From Sporosarcina cascadiensis (GTDB taxonomy: Bacteria > Bacillota > Bacilli > Bacillales_A > Planococcaceae), in assembly GCF_009650995.1 (NCBI RefSeq), contig NZ_WHVV01000016.1:1-61695 (forward strand): a stretch of 61,695 bases of DNA. The letters are read 5' to 3'. The position numbers and the translations under genes are program-made. The notes under the pieces were generated by a model that had not been told where the DNA came from, searched no databases, and saw only the letters and a program-made list of their open reading frames with translations. Of the stretch, positions 44,528 to 53,578 are shown in pieces (the first letter of the stretch is position 1; the number at the start of each line of letters is the position of its first letter).

Positions 44528-44689
44528 TCGATCTCCTCCTTATGTTTCCTTTTATACGAATCAAAGGGCGGCGGGGTTTCATCATTGCCAGTACCTTCGA
44601 AAAAATAATGAGAAATGTTATAGAGCCGAAGAAAACACTGGGATTGACCTGCACTTATTGGCAGGAAGAATCATGTCATAAATTCATAT

Positions 44690-44707
44690 TTCCCGGGGAA
44701 TATTGTC
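44690..44707. promoter_or_regulatory. Possible operator shared with guaD
   Basis: TTCCCGGGGAATATTGTC matches TTCCCGGGAAATATTGTC at 57593-57610 at 17 of 18 positions, with a palindromic TTCCCGGGAA core. On this strand a weak promoter (TTGTCG 44703, TATACA 44725) overlaps it, pointing to putP. No regulator is identified. Confidence 0.35.
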
Positions 44708-44808
44708 GATAGCAATAGTTTCAATATACACACTTCAGGATTATGGTTCAAAGAAGTTTGCGAATCATGTAAAATGGGACTGTTGTTTTAAAAAAGGAGG
44801 GAGATTGT

Positions 44809-46290
44809 ATGACGGAACAAGCGTATCAGCTCATTTCGATCATCTTGTATATGGCAGCTATGTTATTTATCGGATGGTACGCGTTCAAACGGACATCCAA
44901 TCTGACAGACTATATGCTGGGCGGACGTTCACTGGGACCTGCAGTTACGGCGTTGAGTGCCGGAGCTTCCGACATGTCAGGGTGGCTTTTAATGGGTCTT
45001 CCGGGTGCAATATATCTGAACGGCATGGTCGAAGCATGGGTTGCCATCGGATTAACAATCGGGGCCTATTTAAACTGGCTGCTTGTGGCACCGCGTCTGC
45101 GTATGTATACGCAAGTATCGAATAACTCCATAACGATTCCAAGCTTCCTGGAGAATAGATTAAAGGACACATCGCGTTTACTGCGTGTGGCTTCAGGAAT
45201 CATCATATTAGTGTTTTTCACTTTCTATGTTTCATCGGGAATGGTCGCCGGAGGGAAATTTTTTCAAAGTTCATTCGGGCTGGACTATCATACAGGACTG
45301 TTGATTGTATCAGCAGTTGTCATTGCCTATACACTGTTCGGTGGTTTTTTGGCAGTAAGCTATACAGACTTCGTTCAGGGATTGATCATGTTTCTGGCGC
45401 TGATCTTAGTGCCGTCCGCCGGGATTTTCATGACTGGCGGATTTGCAGCAACAGCGGACAGTATACGTCAAGTAGACCCTGCGCTGTTTAATTTTTCATC
45501 GGGCATCGGTTTGCTGGGAATTATATCCTCGCTGGCATGGGGACTGGGATACTTTGGCCAGCCGCATATTATCGTACGTTTCATGGCAATAAAATCGGTA
45601 AAAGAAACGAAAAGTGCGAGACGGATCGGAATCGGCTGGATGCTGTTAAGTTTGATCGGTGCAATTGCTACAGCATTGGTGGGAATCGCATATTTCCAGC
45701 AAAATGCAGCAGAGCTTGCAGATCCGGAGACGGTATTTATAGTTCTCGGCCAACTGTTTTTCCATCCATTGATTGCAGGAATCATGCTGGCGGCAGTATT
45801 GGCTGCAGTGATGAGTACGATTTCTTCTCAATTGATCGTGACGTCATCTGCATTGATCGAAGATTTATATAAAGCTGTCTTTAAGTCGAACGCTTCAGAC
45901 CGGCAATATGTCTTTTTAGGACGTGCCGCAGTTATGATCGTTGCAGTGGTTGCAGTGATTCTTGCGTGGCCGAATAAAGAATCGGTATTAAAACTGGTTT
46001 CATTCGCCTGGGCAGGTTTCGGCGGTGCATTTGGCCCTGTCATTCTGTTATCACTCTATTGGAGGAAGATTACTCCGCAGGGCGCACTATGCGGTATGGT
46101 CGCCGGAGCGATTACAGTAGGAATTTGGGGGAGTTTTAAATTCCTGTCGAATTCATTGTATGAAATTGTGCCGGGCTTCATTACTTGTTTGATCGTGACG
46201 TATATCGTCAGTTTGGCAACGTATAGAAAGAATGCTGAAATTGAACGTGAATATGATGAAACGATTAAGTTATTGGGAGAAGAACGTTAA
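44809..46290 (+). CDS. putP: Sodium/proline symporter
   Basis: A 493-residue transporter of the sodium:solute symporter family with about 12-13 membrane segments. DYMLGGRSLGPAVTALSAGA near residue 35 and the SDMSGWLLMGLPGA stretch are typical of PutP/OpuE. It imports proline with sodium as nutrient or osmoprotectant; the two roles cannot be told apart here. AAAAGGAGGG precedes the ATG. Confidence 0.92.
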   Translation: MTEQAYQLISIILYMAAMLFIGWYAFKRTSNLTDYMLGGRSLGPAVTALSAGASDMSGWLLMGLPGAIYLNGMVEAWVAIGLTIGAYLNWLLVAPRLRMYTQVSNNSITIPSFLENRLKDTSRLLRVASGIIILVFFTFYVSSGMVAGGKFFQSSFGLDYHTGLLIVSAVVIAYTLFGGFLAVSYTDFVQGLIMFLALILVPSAGIFMTGGFAATADSIRQVDPALFNFSSGIGLLGIISSLAWGLGYFGQPHIIVRFMAIKSVKETKSARRIGIGWMLLSLIGAIATALVGIAYFQQNAAELADPETVFIVLGQLFFHPLIAGIMLAAVLAAVMSTISSQLIVTSSALIEDLYKAVFKSNASDRQYVFLGRAAVMIVAVVAVILAWPNKESVLKLVSFAWAGFGGAFGPVILLSLYWRKITPQGALCGMVAGAITVGIWGSFKFLSNSLYEIVPGFITCLIVTYIVSLATYRKNAEIEREYDETIKLLGEER

Positions 46291-46298
46291 TCGTATGA

Positions 46299-46335
46299 GA
46301 AGAGCCATCCTGCAATGTAAGGATGGCTCTTTCAA
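46299..46335. terminator. Bidirectional terminator, putP and the YhdH-like gene
   Basis: An 11-bp stem (46301-46311 with 46320-46330) has TTC and A-rich bases around it and lies between the converging stops. Confidence 0.82.
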
Positions 46336-46339
46336 ATAC

Positions 46340-47335
46340 TCAAATTAATTGTACAATGGTCCGTCCGCGTGCTTGGCCTTTCAGTAAAGCAGGTAATGCA
46401 TCAGGCAATTCTTCCAATGAAATCTCATGCTGCACAAGCTGTTCCAGATCCGAAAGCTTCAGGTCTGTTGCTAACCGATTCCATATCTTTTTACGCGTAT
46501 CCATCGGGCAGTATACAGAATCAATGCCGAGCAGATTCACAGCACGTAAAATGAAAGGGAACACGGCTGTAGGTAATTTAGTGCCGGCAGTCAATCCGCT
46601 TACAGCAACTGATCCGCCATATTCAATCTGGCTCAATAACGAAGCAAGCGGCTCACCGCCGACCGGATCGACTGCTGCTGCCCATTTTTGCTTGCCGAGA
46701 GCGCGGATTTTACCGTCATAGACCTCTTCACGAGATACAATGGACTTGGCTCCCAGAGAATCTAAATATGCATGTTCATTCTGCTTTCCGGTACTCGCTT
46801 CGACATCATAGCCAAGTTTAGATAAAAACGAAACCGCAAAGCTTCCTACTCCGCCGGTTGCACCTGTCACCAGAACTTTCCCTTTACCAGGCGACAGATT
46901 ATTATCTTCTAAACGCTGAACTGACAGTGCTGCTGTAAAGCCCGCTGTTCCGATAATCATCGCTTCTTTTAATGAAAGACCTGAGGGAAGAGGCACAACC
47001 CAGTCGGCTTTCACTCTTGCGTATTCGCTGTAACCTCCGAAGTGTGAGACGCCGATTTCATAACTCGTCGCAATGACCTCATCACCTTCTTTAAACCGTT
47101 GATCCGTTGAAGAAACGACCACACCCGCCAGATCAATGCCGGGAACCATCGGGTAGTTCTGTACGATATTTCCGTCAGGTATAGATGCCAGACTATCTTT
47201 ATAGTTGATGCCTGAATAGTGCACACGAATGACCGTGTCTCCTTCAGGCAGATCATCAAGTAAGAGTTTGCGTACCTCTACTGAAAAGTCATCCCCCTGT
47301 TTGTCAACGGTAAGTGCTTTGAATGATTGTGCCAT
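46340..47335 (-). CDS. YhdH/YhfP-family quinone oxidoreductase
   Basis: A 331-residue medium-chain dehydrogenase/reductase without the catalytic zinc ligands. The N-terminal part has HYSGINYKDSLA and PGIDLAGVV. The NADPH-binding region has VLVTGATGGVGSFAVSFL near residue 155. This is the YhdH/YhfP group, which includes acrylyl-CoA reductase AcuI. The physiological substrate here is unknown. AAAGGAG lies 6-7 bases before the ATG. It is a single-gene unit. Confidence 0.88.
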   Translation of the reverse strand: MAQSFKALTVDKQGDDFSVEVRKLLLDDLPEGDTVIRVHYSGINYKDSLASIPDGNIVQNYPMVPGIDLAGVVVSSTDQRFKEGDEVIATSYEIGVSHFGGYSEYARVKADWVVPLPSGLSLKEAMIIGTAGFTAALSVQRLEDNNLSPGKGKVLVTGATGGVGSFAVSFLSKLGYDVEASTGKQNEHAYLDSLGAKSIVSREEVYDGKIRALGKQKWAAAVDPVGGEPLASLLSQIEYGGSVAVSGLTAGTKLPTAVFPFILRAVNLLGIDSVYCPMDTRKKIWNRLATDLKLSDLEQLVQHEISLEELPDALPALLKGQARGRTIVQLI

Positions 47336-47438
47336 ATAAAATCTCCTTTCGCCTATTAATTTCTTGATTCTAGCATTATACTAACGCAATTGTCGGAAAG
47401 CTTCAAAATTGAAGGCTCATTCGCTGTTAAAATAAAGA

Positions 47439-47469
47439 TTGACTCTCACGTAACGTCAGACCTTATAGT
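47439..47469 (+). promoter_or_regulatory. MerR-type promoter with 19-bp spacer
   Basis: TTGACT (47439-47444) and TATAGT (47464-47469) are 19 bases apart, the overlong spacing that MerR-family activators correct by twisting DNA. The spacer holds an ACGTAACGT near-palindrome. It lies directly upstream of the merR gene, so autoregulation is likely. Confidence 0.7.
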
Positions 47470-47493
47470 GAAGATTAGGGAGGCGGCGGATAG

Positions 47494-48222
47494 ATGAAAG
47501 TGAAAGAAGTGTCAGAACTGACAGGCATCAGTATACGAACTCTGCATCATTATGACGATATTGGACTGCTTGCACCTGACCAAGTGACTGAATCAGGCTA
47601 TCGTCTGTATTCGAATGAAAATCTGGCCTGCCTGCAGCAGATCTTATTTTTTCGAGAACTTGGCTTTTCATTGAAGAAAATAAAGGAACTGCTGGAAAGT
47701 CCGGAATTTGAGCGCCTGGAAGCATTGGAAATGCAGCGAGATATGCTGTTGAAGAAAAAAATGCAGCTGGAGGTTATGCTCCAGACGATTGACCGCACCA
47801 TTCAAACAGAGAAAGGGGAAAACAAGATGACCAATGAAGAGAAGTTCAGGGGATTTGATTTTCGAAAGAATCCATATGAGGAAGAAGCGAAGGCAAGATG
47901 GGGAGAGAAGAAAGTGAATCAGACTAACCGTAAGTTTGGAAAGGAAATGCAGGATGACATGAACCGGATTTATTTCAAACTGGCAGAACTTCGGCATGGA
48001 AAGGCAGATTCCGATGAAGCGCAGGTTGTTATTGAAGAATGGTTCATTCTGCTGAACCGAATGGGCAGTTATTCATTGGCGGCGTTTAAAGGGCTCGGTG
48101 AAATGTATGCGGCGGATGAACGTTTTACGCAAAATATCGATCAGTTTGGCGAGGGACTTGCAACGTTTATGAAGGACGCGATGAGAATATTTGCAGAACG
48201 CAGAATTGCAGAGACAGAATAG
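47494..48222 (+). CDS. MerR-family regulator with TipAS ligand domain
   Basis: A 242-residue regulator. The N-terminal winged-helix domain has VKEVSELTGISIRTLHHYDD and IGLLAPDQVTESGYRLYSN. A coiled coil covers about residues 80-110. The C-terminal domain matches TipAS (RWGEKKVNQTN, FILLNRMGSYSLAAFKGLGE, YAADERFTQN), which binds peptide-type antibiotics in TipA and is related to Mta of B. subtilis. It probably activates its own gene and perhaps an efflux gene elsewhere. GGGAGGCGG precedes the ATG. Confidence 0.9.
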   Translation: MKVKEVSELTGISIRTLHHYDDIGLLAPDQVTESGYRLYSNENLACLQQILFFRELGFSLKKIKELLESPEFERLEALEMQRDMLLKKKMQLEVMLQTIDRTIQTEKGENKMTNEEKFRGFDFRKNPYEEEAKARWGEKKVNQTNRKFGKEMQDDMNRIYFKLAELRHGKADSDEAQVVIEEWFILLNRMGSYSLAAFKGLGEMYAADERFTQNIDQFGEGLATFMKDAMRIFAERRIAETE

Positions 48223-48238
48223 GTATGTTGCATAAAAC

Positions 48239-48280
48239 AAACTGCTGATCCGATTGTTAGGATTAGCAGTTTTATTTTTT
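48239..48280 (+). terminator. Terminator of the MerR/TipAS gene
   Basis: A 13-bp stem (48239-48251 with 48260-48272, one G-T pair) is followed by TATTTTTT. Confidence 0.87.
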
Positions 48281-48446
48281 GGAAATGATAACGAGTAGTG
48301 AAAAATGCTAATTAAAGTAATTAGTGGTATAGTAATACAGCAGGATGAATAATAGTCACTAAATTTAGATAGTAGTCTACTTTGGCAGTGGCTTGTTATC
48401 ATTTTATTGAGAGGAAAGTTACCCTAAAAACCTGATCGAAGACTTT

Positions 48447-48475
48447 TTGTGAACGCTCTCGGAGGTTTGTATAAA
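48447..48475 (+). promoter_or_regulatory. Predicted sigma-A promoter of the opine-dehydrogenase-family gene
   Basis: TTGTGA (48447-48452), 17 bases, TATAAA (48470-48475), ending 59 bases before the ATG at 48535. The stretch 48281-48446 has no gene or clear structure that I can name. Confidence 0.5.
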
Positions 48476-48534
48476 ATGGGCCCGTAACCATGGAATTGAT
48501 TAGTGTGCTAAATCAAATCATTGGAGGGAACGTT

Positions 48535-49614
48535 ATGAATATCACAGTAGTAGGAGCAGGGCACGGAGGTACGACAATTGCAGCAGACTTGAAGAAGAAG
48601 GGTCATGCAATAACGTTATTGAAAACATCTAAGGGACTGCATAATGAACACTTTGAATATATAGTGAAAAATCAAGGGAAAGTAACAATCTTAGACGGTT
48701 CTGAAGAGACAAGCGTGAACCTAGATCTTGTCACAACCGATGTGGAACTCGCTATATCCGGTGCTGAGATCATCATTATGTATATTCAAACTAATTTTCA
48801 TGAAGAAGTGATCAAGCGCATCATTCCATTCATGAATGAAGATCAAATTGTGCTGCTGGAGCCGGGTTATTTATCAACGGCCTATTTTCTGAAGCATGAA
48901 AAAGAAAAAAGCTTCACCATCGCAGAAGCGCAGAGTTCGCCGATTGATTGCCGGATTATTGAACCCGGAAAAGTAAAAGTATTATTTAAAAACGTGCGAA
49001 ATCCTGTAGCAGTCTTTACAGATAAAGACGAAAAGACCATACAGGAAAAATTGAACGCACTTCAATATAATTTTGTGTATCTGACGTCCATAATAGAAGC
49101 GGCTCTTCATAATCCGAATTTGATTGTTCATACGATCGGCGGGATTATGAGCATACCCCGGATTGAACATACCGAGGGTGATTATTGGATGTACAAAGAG
49201 GTATTTACGCCTCACGTATGGAATTTGGTTGAAAGTCTTGATAACGAAAAAATGAATGTGCTTGAAAAGATCGGGGCAGAAAGACTGTCATATGTAGAAG
49301 CGTGCCGGTTCCGTAATTCTGTGGATTTGACTGTCGATGCCATAGAGGCGTTTCGTACGTATGCGGAGAACAGTTCACCGGAAGGGCCGTTCGTCGCCGA
49401 TTCCAGATTCATCACAGAAGATGTACCTGAGGGGTTGGTCTTATTAGAATCACTGGGTCGGATGCTGAATGTAGAAACGCCTACGTGCACCGGGTTGATC
49501 AACACCGCATCCGCAGCTTTGAATAAGGACTTTAGAGAGAACGCCAGAACTGTAGAATTGCTTGGCAGAGAGAATCTGGAAAGAATAATCGGCTACAGTA
49601 TCGCTGTTGTTTAA
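48535..49614 (+). CDS. NAD/NADP octopine/nopaline dehydrogenase family protein
   Basis: About 359 residues. An N-terminal Rossmann domain (ITVVGAGHGGTTIAADLKKK) is joined to a helical C-terminal domain with PNLIVHTIGGIMSIPRIEHT, whose His resembles the catalytic histidine of opine dehydrogenases. The family joins an amino acid to a keto acid reductively, in invertebrates, crown-gall bacteria and staphylopine synthesis. No metallophore synthesis or transport genes lie nearby, so the substrate cannot be named. The longer frame from 48490 is rejected because GGAGGG lies just before ATG 48535. It stands alone. Confidence 0.82.
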   Translation: MNITVVGAGHGGTTIAADLKKKGHAITLLKTSKGLHNEHFEYIVKNQGKVTILDGSEETSVNLDLVTTDVELAISGAEIIIMYIQTNFHEEVIKRIIPFMNEDQIVLLEPGYLSTAYFLKHEKEKSFTIAEAQSSPIDCRIIEPGKVKVLFKNVRNPVAVFTDKDEKTIQEKLNALQYNFVYLTSIIEAALHNPNLIVHTIGGIMSIPRIEHTEGDYWMYKEVFTPHVWNLVESLDNEKMNVLEKIGAERLSYVEACRFRNSVDLTVDAIEAFRTYAENSSPEGPFVADSRFITEDVPEGLVLLESLGRMLNVETPTCTGLINTASAALNKDFRENARTVELLGRENLERIIGYSIAVV

Positions 49615-49633
49615 TTGCACATGCCAAACAAAT

Positions 49634-49674
49634 AAAACCGGCTGCCAGTGATAAATTACTGGCAGTCGGTTTTT
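49634..49674 (+). terminator. Terminator of the opine-dehydrogenase-family gene
   Basis: AAAACCG plus CTGCCAGT (49634-49649) pair with ACTGGCAG plus CGGTTTT (49658-49673), with one mismatch between the two parts, ending in a T run. Confidence 0.87.
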
Positions 49675-49835
49675 AGATCCACAAAATCCTGTAACAGCAG
49701 ACAATAAAAGCTCTGTTGAATATGTGCACTTGCAAGCAGTATCTTAGATTTCTTCCTATGTTGCTCAAAATTTTTGAGACGACTAGTAAGTAGATGTTTC
49801 TTTAGAAATTGTGCCAGTTAACGGAATAAAGCATC

Positions 49836-50885
49836 TTATTTATTTTCATTAATAAATGTATCTGACATCCATTCATTAAATTTTTCTTTCTCTTCAAATT
49901 GTGGATAATGAGCTGACTTCTCGAAAGTAATAAAATGCTTATCTTCGGCTGAAATCGTATCGAAATACTTTTTTGCTGCATTAGATGAAGTCATGTAATC
50001 GTATGTACCCATTACAAAATATAAAGGAATATCAAGTTTTGAAACAATAGTTGGTAATGATTTTTCTAACATATGATTTACCAGCTTCTCTTGAGAGTAT
50101 CCCATTCCATAGTTATAGCGAATGACATCTAACAAATTATACTCGCTGCTAAAGAGAGCTCCTATAATATCACCATCGGGGTTATCAATGCTTCTAGTAG
50201 ATCCGCCATATTTCATGACGTATTCCCTTGGGGTAACTATTTCACCGTTGCCAATTTGTTCAGTTAACCCTTGTAAGTATTCTATATCATCAGTATTGCC
50301 TGCCTTTTCAGCTTGGTCAATGCAGTAAATTAAACTTTCTTTCTCACTTTCTAATGTATCGCTCATCTGTCCAATCCCCACATACGCTTCATACTTCTCA
50401 GGAGATTTATTGGCCGCTTGCATGGCAATGTATGTTCCTGATGAATGAGCCATAAGGATAACTTTTTCTTTCCCAAGGCGTTCTGATATATAATCTGTCA
50501 ACAACAATAGGTCATCGACCAATAAATTTGTTGATAGATTGGAATAGTCTTCATGAAAGTGATACGACTTCCCACTTGCTCTTTGATCGTAATTAACAAC
50601 CGTAAAATTGGATTCCAATAAATTTTGATATTTAACAGCATATGGTGTTTCCGGGGCTCCTGGTCCTCCATGTACAACAATTACGATAGGATTATTCTTA
50701 TTAGCTCCGCGTATCATAATTTCATGACCAGTTCCATTTATCATTACTTGTTCCAATGTGCTAATGCTATTATTACCCTTTATATTTGATGTCCATGTGG
50801 GAAATAAAAGTGCTATTGCGAGTAATGTTAAAATAACAATTGCCGTATAAAAAATGTATTTCATTGTTTTCTTTTTACGCTTCAT
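49836..50885 (-). CDS. Membrane-anchored alpha/beta hydrolase (proline iminopeptidase-like)
   Basis: A 349-residue protein with an N-terminal signal-anchor (residues 8-28) and an alpha/beta hydrolase domain. VVHGGPGAPETPY is the oxyanion-hole motif of prolyl iminopeptidase relatives, MAHSSGTYIAMQ holds the nucleophile Ser, GTYDYMT the acid and KSAHYPQFEE the His. It should act outside the membrane; the substrate is unknown. The gene is clearly more AT-rich than its neighbours, hinting at transfer. GGAAGGAA lies 11 bases before the ATG. A truncated ORF and a T-box remnant lie upstream on the same strand. Confidence 0.85.
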   Translation of the reverse strand: MKRKKKTMKYIFYTAIVILTLLAIALLFPTWTSNIKGNNSISTLEQVMINGTGHEIMIRGANKNNPIVIVVHGGPGAPETPYAVKYQNLLESNFTVVNYDQRASGKSYHFHEDYSNLSTNLLVDDLLLLTDYISERLGKEKVILMAHSSGTYIAMQAANKSPEKYEAYVGIGQMSDTLESEKESLIYCIDQAEKAGNTDDIEYLQGLTEQIGNGEIVTPREYVMKYGGSTRSIDNPDGDIIGALFSSEYNLLDVIRYNYGMGYSQEKLVNHMLEKSLPTIVSKLDIPLYFVMGTYDYMTSSNAAKKYFDTISAEDKHFITFEKSAHYPQFEEKEKFNEWMSDTFINENK

Positions 50886-50969
50886 ATAATTTTTTATTCC
50901 TTCCTTATCCCATTAAATCGCGCGATGTTTTAAAAAGTGAATTCGCTAATTACAGCGCCCATTCCTGAA

Positions 50970-51011
50970 CTAAATAGATCTGGTTAATTTCTGTGGTCCT
51001 ATTTCACTCAT
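50970..51011 (-). pseudogene. 13-codon ORF after the T-box, probable gene remnant
   Basis: AAAGGAG, 8 bases, then ATG: an excellent start that encodes only MSEIGPQKLTRSI before TAG. It lies between the T-box terminator and the hydrolase gene. The simplest reading is the surviving 5' end of a T-box-controlled gene whose body was lost. A real short leader peptide is possible but less likely. Confidence 0.45.
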
Positions 51012-51044
51012 GATATACACTCCTTTAAAGTAATAAATATAAAA

Positions 51045-51138
51045 CAAAAAAACGCACTCATCCCTAAGCAAGGGACGAGTGCTTTTTAACCCGTAGTTCC
51101 ACCCAGTTTCTCACAAGTTAAAAAGAGCATAACTTATG
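51045..51138 (-). promoter_or_regulatory. T-box riboswitch, 5' truncated (no clear stem I)
   Basis: Reading the minus strand: a 9-bp stem III (51130-51138 with 51112-51120), the T-box sequence TGGGTGGAACTACGGG (51090-51105), then a terminator with GCACTC/GAGTGC and TCCCT/AGGGA arms (51054-51082) and a seven-T run. This is the 3' half of a T-box leader. No stem I with a specifier loop or K-turn can be recognised in the DNA upstream, so the cognate tRNA cannot be read. It now stands before a truncated ORF. It may still end transcripts coming from the SLH gene. Confidence 0.78.
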
Positions 51139-51286
51139 ATTCTGTCGCTTACGTGCATTAAATTATTTTCATGCTATAATAAATTCCTATAAAAAGCAAC
51201 ACTCTTTTGTTTTCTTACACTCTTTTGCCTATTAGGAAAATGAACAGCCCGTGAATGAAATCCATTGTTTTCAGTAATATTCGCGT

Positions 51287-53428
51287 CTACAATGCGTCCG
51301 TCACTTCATCGCCTTTGGGAAGATACTCCGACAAACCAATCTGTTCCAGACCATCTTTAATTTTTGGCGTATAGCCTAAATTTTCATTCGATAAGAACGT
51401 GGCTTTGGTAATGATCAGCTGTTTCAGGTAGGGAAGATATACAGGATCGAACTGTTGCCAAAGCTGGTAGGAATCAATCAGATCTTCGAGTGTCAGATGC
51501 TTGTAATCGTCCCCTTTAAACGTCAAATCAGGCGAGATACGATACCAGATATCGCCGTTATCACGAATCCAGTTATCCTGCTGATAAGCGATCGCCTGCT
51601 GAATACGGCGAGCGGTCCGCAAATAGCGCGGGTCTTGAAATTCCTGATATGCCATCAACAAAATATTCATTCCGCCAAGTGCGTGATTCATAGAAGCATG
51701 CGTCGTCACTTCCTGATTGATTGGGAAGTAATCCGCGATATAATAAGCGTATGTTTTTACAGTAATGATGTTGCCTTTGTCTTCTTGCGACACAAGCAAG
51801 TCTGCGTAGTCGCGCAGCGGTTCATTAGCTTCTGGAATCTCGAATTCACGACCGATATCATAATAAAACAGTGCAATCTGTTCATTGAAACGCGTATCGA
51901 TGAAAGGAGCATGTATGCCGTATAAATCCTTTAAATACGTGCTCGTTACTTCCGTCTCCCAGTACGCTTTGTCTTTCTTGAAACTTTTCAGATTTACGAA
52001 CGCGTTATAGACCAGATCCTCAAAATAACGTTCTTCCTTCTCATGATAAAGCGTCAGCGCGCGATCTTCTTTCAGCATTAGCAACGTACGGCCGTATCCT
52101 TGCCCGGACTTCGGCATCGGTTCGGTGGAGTCTGCCAGTTTATTATAGGGACCGTCCGCAGTATACCAGTTATTGCGTTTCTTATGGTTCTGTCCCGTCT
52201 CTCTCATCCAGGCATAGATGCTTTTCTTCGAATTAAATAGCTGATGATGGGAATTCAGATACCACTGATCCACAATATCCTTTCCTCTAGAACGCAGCGT
52301 ATAGACGGACAATAGGGAGTCACCCGTCGAAGCATAGGACAGGGCTTCCTGTTCATCAAGCAGTTCACGGGTAAAGCTTTGCTCGCCGTTATCATAACGC
52401 ATGGAAAGCTGCTTCGAAAGATAAGACTGGCCGACCATTCGCTCTTCCACTGTGCCATCATTTCGAATGAAACGAAGCACGCCTGTCGGATAGGAAGTCA
52501 TATCAGCATCGGTTAAATCTGTATTTTCCCGCTGCAGTGGATATCGATCATAGCGATACAGGTCAAAATAGGCAACATCTTTCTCTTCTTGCAGAATATC
52601 TACAGTTAGAGGGAACCCTGAAGGATTCGTTAGTTTAGAAAATACAAAGGTATCCTGATTAGGCAGCACTCGGAAAGTCACTTCCATTTCTGCAGCGCTT
52701 CTGCCTACTGTATATGTATATATATAGTCTCGTGCAAAACCATGATCAATTTCCGTCTGCGATTTAAACCGAATCGATTCTTCGGCACGTAAATAGAGAG
52801 TATGCAAAGAAAAAGGGACCTCTTCTAAATGAACAGAATGTTTCATCGGTATATAATTTTTTGATGTTTCTATAGTGGATGCTGCATACGATTTCGCTTC
52901 TTTAATATAACCGGCATCCAGCAGCAGTCTGTGTAGAACGTTAGCGAAAACAGCCCTTGAAACCGTTGGCGAACTCTTGCGCAGGATATCCTCTGCAGAG
53001 TTGATAGTGAAAATCGAAATATTGTTAATAGCTGCCTGTTCGAGGCGGGAAGGCCAGATCGAAATCAGATGTGCAAAGTCTGTCTCAAACTTAGTCGCCA
53101 GTTCATCCAGTAGCTGTTTATGTGTAATTGGCTCATCAGAATTTTGTTCTGTTTGCAGCCAAGCATACTCTGCAGCTGGTTTCGACGGGGAGATTTTCGA
53201 TAAAGCCATCGCAGCTTGCCCTTTTGTCAATGGCGCGTCCGGACGGAATTGCATGTCCATTGAACCTGACAATATATCCAGTTCATTCAATTGCAGAATT
53301 TCATTTTTCGCCCAGTAAGAGCCGGGCAGATCTGTGTAGGACGCGGCCGCTGTCTGTGCATATGCGGAATGAAAAGAGCAAAAGCAAATCAGTGCAGCCC
53401 AGCTCAGCGAAACCATCCATTTATTCAT
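51287..53428 (-). CDS. Secreted SLH-domain protein with alpha-helical toroid-like C-terminus
   Basis: About 713 residues. A signal peptide (cleavage near HSAYAQ) is followed by one clear S-layer-homology domain (about 32-80: YTDLPGSYWAKNEILQLNEL, then FRPDAPLTKGQAAMAL) and a possible second, weaker one up to about 180. The middle is beta-rich. The C-terminal third (MNHALGGMNILLMAYQEF, then ARRIQQAIAYQQDNW) looks like an alpha/alpha-toroid as in glycan epimerases and lyases, but this is a weak likeness. It is probably held to cell-wall polymer. GGAGG lies before ATG 53428, which is preferred over 53446. Confidence 0.75.
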   Translation of the reverse strand: MNKWMVSLSWAALICFCSFHSAYAQTAAASYTDLPGSYWAKNEILQLNELDILSGSMDMQFRPDAPLTKGQAAMALSKISPSKPAAEYAWLQTEQNSDEPITHKQLLDELATKFETDFAHLISIWPSRLEQAAINNISIFTINSAEDILRKSSPTVSRAVFANVLHRLLLDAGYIKEAKSYAASTIETSKNYIPMKHSVHLEEVPFSLHTLYLRAEESIRFKSQTEIDHGFARDYIYTYTVGRSAAEMEVTFRVLPNQDTFVFSKLTNPSGFPLTVDILQEEKDVAYFDLYRYDRYPLQRENTDLTDADMTSYPTGVLRFIRNDGTVEERMVGQSYLSKQLSMRYDNGEQSFTRELLDEQEALSYASTGDSLLSVYTLRSRGKDIVDQWYLNSHHQLFNSKKSIYAWMRETGQNHKKRNNWYTADGPYNKLADSTEPMPKSGQGYGRTLLMLKEDRALTLYHEKEERYFEDLVYNAFVNLKSFKKDKAYWETEVTSTYLKDLYGIHAPFIDTRFNEQIALFYYDIGREFEIPEANEPLRDYADLLVSQEDKGNIITVKTYAYYIADYFPINQEVTTHASMNHALGGMNILLMAYQEFQDPRYLRTARRIQQAIAYQQDNWIRDNGDIWYRISPDLTFKGDDYKHLTLEDLIDSYQLWQQFDPVYLPYLKQLIITKATFLSNENLGYTPKIKDGLEQIGLSEYLPKGDEVTDAL

Positions 53429-53578
53429 TAATATTACCTCCAACAAGTTAGCAAACCACTAGTATGACTATACCCCAAAATAATTGTTCTCAGTATGAAT
53501 GGGAATCAAAAAGGAACATATGATACAATCTGAGTAGACAGATAGGGTTGAATAGGAAAGATGAAGGAGGATGTAATT

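Noticed and set aside
44703..45125. 140-codon ORF overlapping the start of putP
   Set aside because: It is a frame-shifted shadow of putP without a start site or domain.
48535..49614. Staphylopine-type metallophore locus
   Set aside because: The dehydrogenase is shorter than CntM as I recall it, and no synthase, nicotianamine-like or transporter genes are adjacent.
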